Source: Fulvia fulva (taxonomy: Eukaryota > Ascomycota > Dothideomycetes > Mycosphaerellales > Mycosphaerellaceae). From it: a DNA stretch of 64,000 nt. The notes beneath the pieces are model-generated. The model was not told where the DNA came from and made no database searches. It saw only the letters and a list, made by a program, of their open reading frames with translations. Positions 52,401 to 61,247 of the stretch are shown here, piece after piece. The position numbers were made by a program, and so were the translations under genes. Within the stretch, counting starts at the first letter, position 1; each line of letters begins with the position of its first letter. The DNA lies in assembly GCF_020509005.1 (NCBI RefSeq), contig NC_063015.1:5318501-5382500 (forward strand), written 5' to 3'.

Positions 52401-53905
52401 TCTACGAATTCGTCTGGCGCTTTCAAGGCCTCCCGGATAGCATCACCTCTGACAGAGGCACCCAGTTCATCTCGCACTTCTGGAAGCGTCTGTGTGCTAT
52501 CCTAGGCATCAAGCATAACCTCTCGACCAGTTTTCAGCCACAGACCGACGGCCAGACCGAAATTACGAACGCTATCCTCGAGCAGGTCCTTCGTTGCTTC
52601 GTCGACTACCACCAGAAGGATTGGCCTCAGCATATCCCTGCGGTGGAGTTCGCTACTCGTAACTGGGACTCGGAGACTACTGGCTACTCTCCCTTCTATA
52701 CTACGAGAGGTTACCACCCTCGTACAGGCATGGAACCAGAAGAACCTCTCCCGCCTACCGAAGACGCAAACGAGCAAGCAGCAGACGAGTTCGCTACTAT
52801 GCTCTCACAGATCCATGAAGAAGTTCACGACGAGATGGTGTACGCACAAGCAATCTACGAGGATCAAGCCAATCGTCGTCGCCAGCCAGCTCCCGACTAC
52901 CAAGTAGGCGATATGGTCTACCTCAACTCCAAGAACATCAAGACAGACCGCCCCTCCAAGAAGCTGAACTGGAAGAACCTAGGTCCTTTTGAGATCACCG
53001 AGCGTATCAGTTCACACGCCTACCGTCTAGCTCTTCCTGCGAACATAAAGATCCACGACGTCTTCCATCCCGTACGCCTTCGGCCGGCGGCTGAGGACCC
53101 ATTCCCGAACCAAAACCAAGACATGCCAGGTCCTCCCGATGAAGTAGAAGTCGACGAGCCTGTTAACCTACCTTCTGACGACTATGCCGTCCGCAAGATC
53201 CGGGGAATCCGCGTAGAGCCCAACGACGTTGAAGGACTACCGCCGATCAAGTATGAAGTCGAATGGCAAGGTTGCCCTGAGTGGGATACCTCATGGGAAC
53301 CTATCCAACATATCATCTTCAATCGTCAAGCAATCGAAGAATACCACGCCCGCGCAGACGGCCCAGAAGTCAACATCGGCAGGCTCTTCGAATCTGAGCT
53401 TTTCGACGGGGCTTACCAATGGTGTATCGACCATGACATCAGGCCTAGGCCTGGTACTGAAGCTGAACATCCTCGATATGTGGAACTACTACGGCTTCGT
53501 AGGAACTCAGCTTTGTTCGGGGGGGCTACTGTCATGGTCTCCCCACAGAGTGTACAGAAGGTGGGGACAGAAGAGCCTCAGAGTGCTCAGAAGTCGTCAA
53601 GAAGTGACAGTCCAGCTTGGTGTGTGAGCGCCAAGAATCATATGCCCCGCAACATTCACTACGGGACCCAGCCCTCCAAATTCACCCCTCTACCAAACCT
53701 TGACAGATTCACTTCGGCTCGTGACTGTGTGACTCACGGCACTCCCGCGAGCACCCGCGACTGCGCTGGACCCTGGAAGAAGCACGTGGAAGACTCGGAA
53801 CGTAGGGCAGGTTGGAATAAGGTTTTGAGCAAAGCTGCTGAGCGCGGCTTCGCACGGGTTAGCCCTGTTGATGCGGGGACACGCACTCGCGAGGGTCGCG
53901 TATAA
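49466..53905 (+). CDS. Gypsy-A Pol polyprotein with chromodomain
   Basis: Frame open from 49466. Aspartic protease with LMDTGALGESF and the late ILGLPWF; reverse transcriptase with FCVDYRGLNAVTKKNRYP, FTKLDVIAAFNKLR and catalytic AYIDDILVYS; RNase H (VETDASDGVVGG, then SDHKNLVYF); integrase with an HHCC zinc site (GHPGVAKTHKLLA..CAACRRA) and DDE core (TMDFITDLP, TSDRGTQF, TDGQTEITN); and a C-terminal chromodomain (YEVEWQGCPEWDTSWEP), which guides integration to marked chromatin in chromoviruses. The frame runs about 125 codons into the 3' LTR before stopping at 53903-53905. There is no defect. Confidence 0.94.
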   Translation, partial: AGKSLGLPHRRDEDQEQRLPKVKRGKKLRINTAQLDLYDETGKDHACKPFVTNVNIGSKKLSSSNLTLMDTGALGESFMDYKLATSLNLEPQELKYPRTLELFDGTETTTGKITHVVHTSITLGGKRMSITSFLTSLPHQKFILGLPWFRRHRPIIDWTSLTVSFPPEVPPAPPPSPPPQRGPEYTKIFQVNAAAFTTAAKQPKAQVFAASLRDIDIALEKLDKKRTPTDPATKVPPWAHHILHVFDAKAADELPPHRPHDHKIELEEGAETPFGPLYSMSREELIVLKRYLEENLKKGFIRASRSSAGSPVMFVKKPGGGLRFCVDYRGLNAVTKKNRYPIPLIQETLERLSKAKYFTKLDVIAAFNKLRMAEGHEYLTAFRTRYGLFESLVMPFGVCNGPSTFQNFINDILQEFLDQFCTAYIDDILVYSETKEEHREHVCKVLQKLADAGLQLDIDKCEFEKTEVKFLGLIITADGIKMDQEKIDAIVEWDAPTNVKEVQGFLGFANFYRRFIHAFSGVVRPLTKLTRKGEKFAWTDECQEAFDLLKAKFVENPLLRHFDFELETRVETDASDGVVGGVLLQRRSPESPWLPVAFLSKKMTATECNYEIYDKELLAIVKAFEEWRPELEGSAMPVQVSSDHKNLVYFMKSKLLNRRQARWSEFLSRFNFVISYTPGKANSMADALTRRPGDSPVDRRGGRQIAGQQVIKEHNLSSELREYLSNGQPTLAASFATLVLAPAYLDESDDESEPEEYASDAEDLNDDEEGSVTTDGSSESDFEGFDNEEQPEGIMARVRTAYDADIDAQELVQALESGARTFPGFSLSECELQGGVVYFRKKLYVPQPEGSNIRAEILQIIHDSASGGHPGVAKTHKLLARYYWWPHSWKDVRRYVLNCAACRRAKANRHRPHGLLHPLPAPDRPWKHITMDFITDLPHGKTFSGVKAKALLVIVDRHSKDRYMIPCWSMTAKETARLFYEFVWRFQGLPDSITSDRGTQFISHFWKRLCAILGIKHNLSTSFQPQTDGQTEITNAILEQVLRCFVDYHQKDWPQHIPAVEFATRNWDSETTGYSPFYTTRGYHPRTGMEPEEPLPPTEDANEQAADEFATMLSQIHEEVHDEMVYAQAIYEDQANRRRQPAPDYQVGDMVYLNSKNIKTDRPSKKLNWKNLGPFEITERISSHAYRLALPANIKIHDVFHPVRLRPAAEDPFPNQNQDMPGPPDEVEVDEPVNLPSDDYAVRKIRGIRVEPNDVEGLPPIKYEVEWQGCPEWDTSWEPIQHIIFNRQAIEEYHARADGPEVNIGRLFESELFDGAYQWCIDHDIRPRPGTEAEHPRYVELLRLRRNSALFGGATVMVSPQSVQKVGTEEPQSAQKSSRSDSPAWCVSAKNHMPRNIHYGTQPSKFTPLPNLDRFTSARDCVTHGTPASTRDCAGPWKKHVEDSERRAGWNKVLSKAAERGFARVSPVDAGTRTREGRV
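53519..53529 (+). other. polypurine tract, Gypsy-A
   Basis: Run of G (GGGGGGG followed by CTAC) immediately before the 3' LTR, the usual plus-strand primer site. Confidence 0.65.
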
Positions 53906-54049
53906 ATATCTGGCCTTCCCCAGGCCTCTCTTGCTTTCTTCGTCTTTTGTTTTGTGTAGCAATCATACCATACCCTTTTGCATCTGCACTTCGCACCTGC
54001 ATTCTCGCTTTCACCCTTGCATCTCACAGGCCAGGCTCTCGCCCTGACA
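53530..54049 (+). repeat. Gypsy-A 3' LTR
   Basis: 520 bp copy of the 5' LTR; contains the last 125 codons of the pol frame. Confidence 0.93.
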
Positions 54050-54054
54050 ATGAG

Positions 54055-54204
54055 ATAGTTGTTGTTCTACGAAGCTACGAAAGAGGAGCGCGAGGCGCGG
54101 CGAAGTTATAAAGCAAAGCCAAGCCGCGCTAACCCGATGCAGAAGGTCCGCGGTTCAGCCGGGCCGACGCAGCTACAGTGAGGGGTCGCGGGCTGCCCGT
54201 GACA
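54055..54204 (-). repeat. Gypsy-B 3' LTR, main part
   Basis: With 47725-47758 it rebuilds a 184-bp LTR identical to 61059-61242; split by Gypsy-A. Confidence 0.9.
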
Positions 54205-57200
54205 GTACCCCCCCTCCCAAAACACGCCTCAGTCCTCTGAGCGTTGTTCACCTTGTGAAGCCACTTGCCTGTCGAGCTCCATAATCGCGCGAACGCCGAA
54301 TCATCCTCTAGTGCCCTGTCGTCATCCGATAACATCGCATTCGCTCTATTAAGACCATCCTCGACCGGCTTCCTTCGAGAAACATGTTGCCTAGTTAGCT
54401 GGCTTGCCCCAGATCTAAGTCTGTCTTCGGCTCGCACTCGCGTATGATCCTTATGACCAAAGTTGGGTATCATTGCAGGCTCTGTAGGCTCCACTCGAGT
54501 ATCGAATATGTGCGGAGCAGATTCTATTAGAGGCAAGGCTCGAGGCGACTCATTCGTGACGGTGTCTTTCGGAATGACCCTGATCGAGTTGAGCCCGAGT
54601 ATCTCAGTGGCTGGTAGGGACCAGTCAGATGGAGCTGCGAAGCCTACAGGCGTAGACAACTCCGGCCGGTTATGGTGAAAGTCTGCAACAGCGGCGGCTG
54701 CGTGTTCAAGCATGTCCTCTGCAGGTTGCCAGGTCTCACCATCCTCCTCGTTCTGATATCCAGCCCATTTCACCTTGTACCATGTATCTACTTTGCGCTT
54801 GTGCCCCTTCTTCATCTTGCCTGCCCGCTTACGGGTGTACATGTCAAGGATCTTTTCCACCTCGTACATGTGCGTGGGTGCTGCCACTACATCGGCTGCT
54901 GCATCAGCCTCGGTGGTGTCAGGTTCGATAGTTATCGGTGGTGGCGGCGCCAGATGCTGCCCTTCAAGTGGTGGGAAATCGGGGTGGTCGGCTCGTTGTA
55001 GTAGTGAGGTGTGGAAGCAGTTATCAAGTCCTACTAGAGCGTCTGATAGTTTCAGTCGATAAGAGAGTCTGGCCGGCATAACTTCCGTGATCTGGTAAGG
55101 GCCGGCATATCTCCTGTCCAGCTTCTTAGATGGTCGAGTCGTGCGGATGTTCTTGGTGCTAAGATACACCCAATCACCCACCTTGTAGTCTGGAGGAATG
55201 CTTCGGTGGCGGTTTGCTGCCTCTGCTTGGAGAGCTTGTGACATTCGCATATTCTCTTGAAGGTGTTTGTGAAGCTCGCAAATTCGACGCACAAAGGTTT
55301 CTGCTGATCGCGCATCCAGTCGCTGGAGAGTGGTCAGTCCTCCCTCCTTTCCAGCGTTCAGGTCAACTCGCTCTATGAACTCAGGGTTGTATCCTAAGGT
55401 GGCGTAGAACGGCGACACACCAGTAGTCTCAGACAGGTGATTGTTGATCGCGAACTGAGCAAGGCACAGCCATTCTGCCCAGTCATCCTGTGCCTCGTTA
55501 GTGAACATGCGGAGATACTGTTCCATCGCCTGGTTAGTGCGTTCTGACTGTCCATCAGTTTCTGGGTGATACGAAGAACTCAGCTTGCGATTTGTGCGGA
55601 GCATCTTGCAGAGTTTCTTCCAGAAGGTAGCAACCCACTGCTTGCCACGGTCTGATGTAATGGTGTCAGGAAACCCGCGCCGACAGAACACATGTTTGAG
55701 GAAAAGCCTTGCCGCATTCTGTGCTGTCATTGCGCCAATAGGGATCAGCTCGACTTCCTTAGTGAGCCTGTCAGTGACGGTCATAATGTTGTTGTAGACC
55801 ATGCCGTCAAGAGTGCTGTCTGGGAGTCCGACAACGAAGTCGACTGCAATGTGTTTCCAAGGCCGATCTGGAACAGGAAGTGGCTGTAGTAATCCTAGTG
55901 GCTGGGAGTGCAGAGATTTTGTTGTACGGCAGGTGCGGCAATTCGCGGTGTATCTGCGCACGGATCTCGCTAATCCAGGCCAGTAGAATTCACGTGCTAC
56001 GAGTTCATAAGTGCGAGCTCGTCCTGGATGGCCTGCTGCTGGAGCGTCATGGTTTATCTTGATTATCCTGGTCTGTAAAGCTTGGTCATTTGGTACCCAT
56101 AAGCTCCAGCCGTCGTATTGGTTTCGAACATATAGCAGGTCGCCATCCACTTTGCAGTGTGCTGGGTGAATCTTCGCTCTCTGTAGCAGTGTAGGAGTGC
56201 GGTCTTTCTGCAGGTCCTTAATCGCGGTCTTGAGCTCGTTATCGGTTACGTACGCCGTCGACATTCGATACTCGAGTTCGGCTTCCCGCTGACTTTCACG
56301 CGTCGCCGGTTGTTCAGTAGGCGCATCTCGTTCTGTAGGCATAAACTCTTCAGCTTCAGGGTTTAGCGGTACTGGTTCCTCTTCTTCCGGCGCATCTTCT
56401 ACTGTTGCCTGTAGTGAGGCGATCTTAAGGAATCGCTTAGGAGGCAGCAATGTCTGATGCTGATGCTGGTTCCGAGGGTCGTCCACCCCCTGCGGAAGGT
56501 CCTGGCTGCGTCTCGTCAGGCTGTCTGGCTTTGTACCTTGAAGTCCTGGACGGTATATTATCTTGAAGTTGAACTGTGACAAGAACTCAGCCCAACGCGC
56601 TTGTCGCCGATTTAGCTGCTTTGTCGTCATGAAGTATTCCAGGTTCTTGTGGTCGGTGTAAATCTTGACTGGCTGTGAGTCCTCATCATCTGCCTCGCAG
56701 GCGAGCTCGGGTCTCCATTCCTCAAAAGCCTTGATGATGGCTAACAGTTCCTTATCATAGATTTCATAATTGCACTCCTGTGGACTCAACTTCTTCGAGT
56801 AGAAGGCCACAGGATGTAGCACACCATTCTCGTCATACTGCGAAAGCACGCCGGCGTTCACAAAATCTGAAGAATCTGTCTCTATTACTGTTTCCCTGCC
56901 TGGCACGTAATGTGCGAGCATGCCGGCTTTGCTGAACGCAGCTTTCAAATTGTCAAAGGCTCGTTGGCAATCTAGTGACCATTGAATCCTTCTGTTCTTG
57001 TGATTGCTTGGTCCGTCCGACTTGGTCAGGTTTGTGAGAGGAGCAGCTATGCGCGAAAATGCTTCGATGAACCGCCTGTAGAAGTTGGCAAATCCAAGGA
57101 AGGCCTGGACATCCTTCAGGTTCTCAGGAGCTTCCCATGTCTGAATACATTCGAGTTTCTCGGGGTCCATCTCGATGCCGTCAGGGGTTATGATTAGCCC

Positions 57201-58925
57201 AAGATACTTCACCTTCTGTTGGTGGAATTCGCTTTTGTCGATGTCCACTGTAAGGCCTGCATCGCGTAGCTTGGTGAGAACCTTCCGCACGTGTTCAATG
57301 TGCTCCTCCAAGGTGTCACTGAAGATAAGTACGTCATCCAGGTAGGCCGACACAAAGTCGTCTAGGTGTTCTTGCAAGACCTTGTTGATGTATGATTGGA
57401 ACGATGCTGGTCCGTTGCACAAGCCGAATGGCAACACTAGACACTCGTAGATGCCGTATCGTGTCGCAAACGCTGTCAACCACTCGTGCCCTTCAGCTAT
57501 CCGTAACTTGTTGAAGGCTGCTACAATGTCCAGCTTTGTGAAGTACTTCTTGCCGTGCATGCGGTTGAGCGTCTCTTGTATCAAGGGAATCGGATACCGG
57601 TTCTTGATAGTGATCGCATTCAATCCTCTGTAGTCGATGCAAACACGCAGCCCACCTCCAGGCTTACGTACCACTAGCACTGGTGCAGGAGACTGGTTCG
57701 TCTTTTGCCCTGCTTTCCGCACCTTCCCTTCAGATGTTTGCTCGTCTAGCCATTTCTTAACTGCCTCGTTCTCCTTCTCAGCTAGGCCGTAGGGCTTGCG
57801 GTATGGTGGCTCTTGTGGACCATCAGGCTTAATGTGAATCTCATGATCTACGCCTAGTCGGTGAGGTGGGAGTCCTTCATGATCCTTAGCTGAGAAAGCG
57901 TCCGCAATATCGTGGTACATTGGCGGCAACTTCTCCTTCGGGTTGTGATTGAACTGCTTGTTCAAGAATTGGTCCAGATCATCAGCAGCCATTGCACTCA
58001 GCTTAAGCTCTCCGCCGTCGCTCTCACGCCTAGTCGGCATGATGTAGAAGCACTCAGCCCCAGGCCGGTGCGCGTACATCCCCCACGCGCGTTGAGAAAC
58101 GCCCTGGCAGTCCACTTCTTCATCTTCTATGTCTTCCAGGTCATATGATGAGACATTCAGCTCTGCCCCTCCTGCTGTGAAGCTCGCTGCATCTCCAGTG
58201 AAGGGCTCTGGTCCGTACAGTACTGGTGCCTGCTTCTTCTTCTCGCGGTGGTTCAGGGATTGCACTGTTGTCGGTGTCTTATTCTGTAGACAGTGACCAA
58301 AGCAGTAATCCGACCTGAATGCCACCTCGCCTGTCTCCCAGAAGATGTTTGGGTTGTGCGCTGTAAGCCACGGCAGGCCAAAGACGATGTCGTATTCGAG
58401 GTCGGTGACGTAGCATAACATTTGCTCGTGATGATCGCCTATGACTACGTCTACAGGGGCCGCGTGTGTAATCTGCCGCGCAGTGGCCGTTCCATCTCCC
58501 AGTGTTAGTCGTCGGCTTTGCGTCAAAGGGATCAGGGGTATTGTGTATTTGCGTGTGAATTTCCAGTCAAGAAAGAGAGAGGTGGAAGCAGAATCTACAA
58601 GGCCTCGAGCCTTTCTCTGTTGTATCATTACGGGTAACACTATGTGAGGGTGCACAGCTGGCTGTTGCTTATCCAGTGCGCATGCCGATATCTTAAGCTC
58701 CTCACTATAGTCTGTTACCGTCTCTTGCGTTCCGTGTCTCTCAATCTCATGCTCTTTCTGTCCTAGGAAGTTCGGGTGACCGCTGTCTGCCACGCTTAGG
58801 CAGCGGTCGTGCCATTTCCCTGCCGCGGATCGGCGGCTAGGGAACTGAGGTTCGCGTTCGGATTCGGCGTGGTATTGCGTGGACGCGGTGGGCGATAGTC
58901 GCCATCGTACCCATACATTGGGCAT
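54129..58925 (-). CDS. Gypsy-B Pol polyprotein with chromodomain
   Basis: Open minus-strand frame overlapping the end of gag by 130 nt in the -1 frame. Protease motif is LVDSASTSLFLD (DSA variant) with VFGLPWL; reverse transcriptase CIDYRGLNAITIKNRYP, FTKLDIVAAFNKLR and catalytic AYLDDVLIFS; RNase H (IETDSSDFVNAG); integrase zinc site (GHPGRARTYELV..CRTCRTT) and DDE core (AVDFVVGLPD, TSDRGKQW, TDGQSERTN); a chromodomain with a basic insert (KRAGKMKKGHKRK) followed by WYKVKWAGYQNEEDGETWQP. The frame runs about 75 nt into the 3' LTR. No stop interrupts it. Confidence 0.93.
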   Translation of the reverse strand: MPNVWVRWRLSPTASTQYHAESEREPQFPSRRSAAGKWHDRCLSVADSGHPNFLGQKEHEIERHGTQETVTDYSEELKISACALDKQQPAVHPHIVLPVMIQQRKARGLVDSASTSLFLDWKFTRKYTIPLIPLTQSRRLTLGDGTATARQITHAAPVDVVIGDHHEQMLCYVTDLEYDIVFGLPWLTAHNPNIFWETGEVAFRSDYCFGHCLQNKTPTTVQSLNHREKKKQAPVLYGPEPFTGDAASFTAGGAELNVSSYDLEDIEDEEVDCQGVSQRAWGMYAHRPGAECFYIMPTRRESDGGELKLSAMAADDLDQFLNKQFNHNPKEKLPPMYHDIADAFSAKDHEGLPPHRLGVDHEIHIKPDGPQEPPYRKPYGLAEKENEAVKKWLDEQTSEGKVRKAGQKTNQSPAPVLVVRKPGGGLRVCIDYRGLNAITIKNRYPIPLIQETLNRMHGKKYFTKLDIVAAFNKLRIAEGHEWLTAFATRYGIYECLVLPFGLCNGPASFQSYINKVLQEHLDDFVSAYLDDVLIFSDTLEEHIEHVRKVLTKLRDAGLTVDIDKSEFHQQKVKYLGLIITPDGIEMDPEKLECIQTWEAPENLKDVQAFLGFANFYRRFIEAFSRIAAPLTNLTKSDGPSNHKNRRIQWSLDCQRAFDNLKAAFSKAGMLAHYVPGRETVIETDSSDFVNAGVLSQYDENGVLHPVAFYSKKLSPQECNYEIYDKELLAIIKAFEEWRPELACEADDEDSQPVKIYTDHKNLEYFMTTKQLNRRQARWAEFLSQFNFKIIYRPGLQGTKPDSLTRRSQDLPQGVDDPRNQHQHQTLLPPKRFLKIASLQATVEDAPEEEEPVPLNPEAEEFMPTERDAPTEQPATRESQREAELEYRMSTAYVTDNELKTAIKDLQKDRTPTLLQRAKIHPAHCKVDGDLLYVRNQYDGWSLWVPNDQALQTRIIKINHDAPAAGHPGRARTYELVAREFYWPGLARSVRRYTANCRTCRTTKSLHSQPLGLLQPLPVPDRPWKHIAVDFVVGLPDSTLDGMVYNNIMTVTDRLTKEVELIPIGAMTAQNAARLFLKHVFCRRGFPDTITSDRGKQWVATFWKKLCKMLRTNRKLSSSYHPETDGQSERTNQAMEQYLRMFTNEAQDDWAEWLCLAQFAINNHLSETTGVSPFYATLGYNPEFIERVDLNAGKEGGLTTLQRLDARSAETFVRRICELHKHLQENMRMSQALQAEAANRHRSIPPDYKVGDWVYLSTKNIRTTRPSKKLDRRYAGPYQITEVMPARLSYRLKLSDALVGLDNCFHTSLLQRADHPDFPPLEGQHLAPPPPITIEPDTTEADAAADVVAAPTHMYEVEKILDMYTRKRAGKMKKGHKRKVDTWYKVKWAGYQNEEDGETWQPAEDMLEHAAAAVADFHHNRPELSTPVGFAAPSDWSLPATEILGLNSIRVIPKDTVTNESPRALPLIESAPHIFDTRVEPTEPAMIPNFGHKDHTRVRAEDRLRSGASQLTRQHVSRRKPVEDGLNRANAMLSDDDRALEDDSAFARLWSSTGKWLHKVNNAQRTEACFGRGGTVTGSPRPLTVAASARLNRGPSASG

Positions 58926-60922
58926 TCAGGGTTGGTCGACACGTGAGAACCTGTACGGCAGCGGTAGCACTTACCCTGCTTCTTAAGGTCTTCGCGCTGC
59001 TCACGGTTGAGCGCAGGCAGGTTCTGTAGATGTGTCGGCAGATCCTCCTTCTTCTTGGTACCAGCGTACTGTAGTGGGCGCTGTACCAAGGCACCTGCTA
59101 CACCGGCAGCGGCACTAGCAACTGCGTTGCCGTTGTTCTGGTTGTTCTGGCCGCCATTGCTGTTCGAGTTGCCATTGCCCCGGGGGCGCTCCTTCTGCGG
59201 GTTTAGTCGATCTGTCTCGTAGAAACTCTCGTCCAGTGCGGTGCACTCCTCGATAACGTCTTGCATGCTGTCCAGGCGGCGGTCGACTTCGCGGTCGCCG
59301 AAGGTCTTGATGAAGTACTTGCGGTTCAGTCGGTTGCGGAACAGCATGAGCTCGGTCTCATCGGTCCATGACATCCAGGCGCGCAACTTCGAGTAGCGGG
59401 CATGGAAGGCTACAAAGGTTTCGCCTTGTTCTTGCTTGCAGGTAGCAATGTCAACCATAGCCTTGGTTCCCTCATTGCGTGTGCCATATTGGCGTGTCAT
59501 CCAGTCTAACAACTCTTCTCCAGTCTTGAACTCGTTGAAGGACTGCTGTCCAGGCACAGGGATCCTCGGCTTGATGCTTCGCTGAGGATCACCTTGTGTC
59601 CACCCATACACGAAGCGCAGACCATCTGCCTCAGTGCGGAAGGTTGCTACAGTCAGCTTTAGGAGAACACTGCTGTACCAGCTGTCGAAATTGGTGTCGT
59701 CATCGTTCTTGAAGTGCTTAGGGTCGGGCACACCCTTGCCGATCTCCATGCCGCGAGTGAGGGTGCGGTCAATGGTGAAGAGACGTTCTGGAAGGTCAAC
59801 CAGTGGTGTCTGGGTGCGGGTGTTGCGCATTCTCGAGTCACGACTGTTGTTGGGTCCTGGTCGCGGACGGTCGTTGTCACGTCCTCGGCCATTGTCGCCA
59901 CGGTCATCGTCGTCTCCATCGTTATCGTTATCACCACCACCGCCACCGCCCCCTCCACCAGCAGCTTCGCGATACCTACGCAACAGCTGCTCGAGTGAGG
60001 TCTCGCGTGGGCGGGAACGAGAGGGTCGGCGGCCTGAGCGGCCCCTGCCTCCGTTCTGTGTGGTGTCTCCTGCCTCAAGCCGAGCCTTCAGGTCATCGAC
60101 TTCTTGTTGCAGGGCCTGGTTCTTCGCCTCAGCATCTTGTGCCTTCTTCTTCTCCTTCTCGCAGATCTCGCTGAACTGCTTGCACAGGTTGTTGGCTTCC
60201 TTGTATTTCTTCCCCAGCTCTTGCAACTTAGCTGGGTCGCAATCCTTCTTGCTCTTGAGATCTGCTGCCATTTTCTGTGTGACAAGCTCTTCACTTCGCA
60301 GCATCTTGTAGATGCGGTCGTATTCGGTGTACAGCGTGGTGTACTGGGTGTTCTGGAGGTCGTTGGCTCGCTCCATTACATCGAGTTGTCTGCCCTTAGT
60401 AATCGCCGTGTTGACTGCTTGTAGCACGAAGTCGTGGGTGGTCTTCGGGTGTTGGGATGCAAGGGTCGTGAGGTTGTCTGGGGTGACATTCTGGTATTCG
60501 GATGCGAGAATGTGTTCTGCCTCGTCGAGTGATAGATACACCTCGTCTGGGTCGCCGCCTGGGTTCTCTTCGAGCTTGAACTCGAACAGTTCTGTAAAGT
60601 CAATCTCACCACCTTCTTCTCGCTCGAAGGCCTTCTGGTAAGCTTTATCAATCTCTTGTTGTAGCGCGACACCGGTGTCTACTGTGACCCGCCGGTTGTC
60701 GTCCTGTGTCTGACTCTGAGGAAAAGAGGAGAGGTCGGGGAAAAGAGATGTGCGCTGCTTGCTTTTGCCCTTAGGCTTAGGTGGCGGTGGCATGCCGCCG
60801 TTCGCTGTTTGTGAAGTCATGTTGTCTGGGTTCGGGGGAGGCGTGACGGTGCCTGTATCCTGACTGTCTACGAGCGCGCGACCACCTGCTGATGGTGTCG
60901 CCGCGTTGCGTTCTCTAGGCAT
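58796..60922 (-). CDS. Gypsy-B Gag, 708 aa
   Basis: The ATG at 60922 (MPRERNAATPSAGG) is conserved in the damaged B' copy. Order: Pro/Gln-rich N-terminus, helical region with a long Lys/Glu/Gln coiled coil (about residues 190-290), a basic Arg/Ser stretch, a Gly/Asn/Asp repeat (about 330-360), a capsid domain (FDSWYSSVLLKL, EELLDWMTRQYG, FVAFHARYSKLRAW; about 410-560), an Asn-rich linker, and a zinc-knuckle variant CYRCRTGSHVSTNPEC near residue 660. The large N-terminal coiled-coil addition is longer than usual for fungal Gag. Confidence 0.92.
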   Translation of the reverse strand: MPRERNAATPSAGGRALVDSQDTGTVTPPPNPDNMTSQTANGGMPPPPKPKGKSKQRTSLFPDLSSFPQSQTQDDNRRVTVDTGVALQQEIDKAYQKAFEREEGGEIDFTELFEFKLEENPGGDPDEVYLSLDEAEHILASEYQNVTPDNLTTLASQHPKTTHDFVLQAVNTAITKGRQLDVMERANDLQNTQYTTLYTEYDRIYKMLRSEELVTQKMAADLKSKKDCDPAKLQELGKKYKEANNLCKQFSEICEKEKKKAQDAEAKNQALQQEVDDLKARLEAGDTTQNGGRGRSGRRPSRSRPRETSLEQLLRRYREAAGGGGGGGGGDNDNDGDDDDRGDNGRGRDNDRPRPGPNNSRDSRMRNTRTQTPLVDLPERLFTIDRTLTRGMEIGKGVPDPKHFKNDDDTNFDSWYSSVLLKLTVATFRTEADGLRFVYGWTQGDPQRSIKPRIPVPGQQSFNEFKTGEELLDWMTRQYGTRNEGTKAMVDIATCKQEQGETFVAFHARYSKLRAWMSWTDETELMLFRNRLNRKYFIKTFGDREVDRRLDSMQDVIEECTALDESFYETDRLNPQKERPRGNGNSNSNGGQNNQNNGNAVASAAAGVAGALVQRPLQYAGTKKKEDLPTHLQNLPALNREQREDLKKQGKCYRCRTGSHVSTNPECPMYGYDGDYRPPRPRNTTPNPNANLSSLAADPRQGNGTTAA
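58814..58820 (-). promoter_or_regulatory. -1 frameshift slippery site, Gypsy-B
   Basis: On the coding strand the gag codons CAG GGA AAT give the heptamer G-GGA-AAT, a canonical X-XXY-YYZ site, seven codons before the gag stop and inside the gag/pol overlap. Confidence 0.7.
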
Positions 60923-61058
60923 CTGCGCGCTGTGCGCCTTACCGTGTTCTGTGTTCTGATGCGGCTCTGCGCGTTCTCGAGTTCTGCGGTTCTGTCTGTT
61001 CCTGTTGTTACGCGTCCCTTACCTAGATCCGCGATCTGGGTAGTAAGGTAGAACAAAC

Positions 61059-61242
61059 TGTAAGGGCGCGCGTACCATAGGGTCCGAATGAGATAGTTGT
61101 TGTTCTACGAAGCTACGAAAGAGGAGCGCGAGGCGCGGCGAAGTTATAAAGCAAAGCCAAGCCGCGCTAACCCGATGCAGAAGGTCCGCGGTTCAGCCGG
61201 GCCGACGCAGCTACAGTGAGGGGTCGCGGGCTGCCCGTGACA
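61059..61242 (-). repeat. Gypsy-B 5' LTR
   Basis: 184 bp, on the minus strand TGTCACGGGCAGCC..GCGCCCTTACA; contains a TTTATAAC TATA-like motif. The leader to gag follows (61058 down to 60923). Confidence 0.9.
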
Positions 61243-61247
61243 AGAAT

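Larger units (their letters stand above)
47759..54049 (+). mobile_element. Gypsy-A chromodomain retrotransposon, complete, 6,291 bp
   Basis: LTRs of 520 bp (47759-48278 and 53530-54049) differ at about one site. Target duplication ATGAG at 47754-47758 and 54050-54054 lies within the 3' LTR of Gypsy-B. Gag and pol are uninterrupted. It is the youngest insertion of this nest. Confidence 0.95.
47725..61242 (-). mobile_element. Gypsy-B chromodomain retrotransposon, full length, interrupted by Gypsy-A
   Basis: Minus-strand element of about 7.2 kb without the inserted Gypsy-A. LTRs of 184 bp appear identical by eye. Target duplication AGAAT at 47720-47724 and 61243-47247 equivalent (61243-61247). 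The polypurine tract AGGGGGGG lies next to the 3' LTR at 54206-54216. Gag and pol are both open. It landed in an older, opposite-oriented copy of its own family. Confidence 0.93.

Noticed and set aside
61006..61242. A 237-bp LTR for Gypsy-B starting TGTTACGCG
   Set aside because: The other LTR and the AGAAT target duplication place the border at 61,059 (TGTAAGGG). The extra 53 bp are leader sequence.
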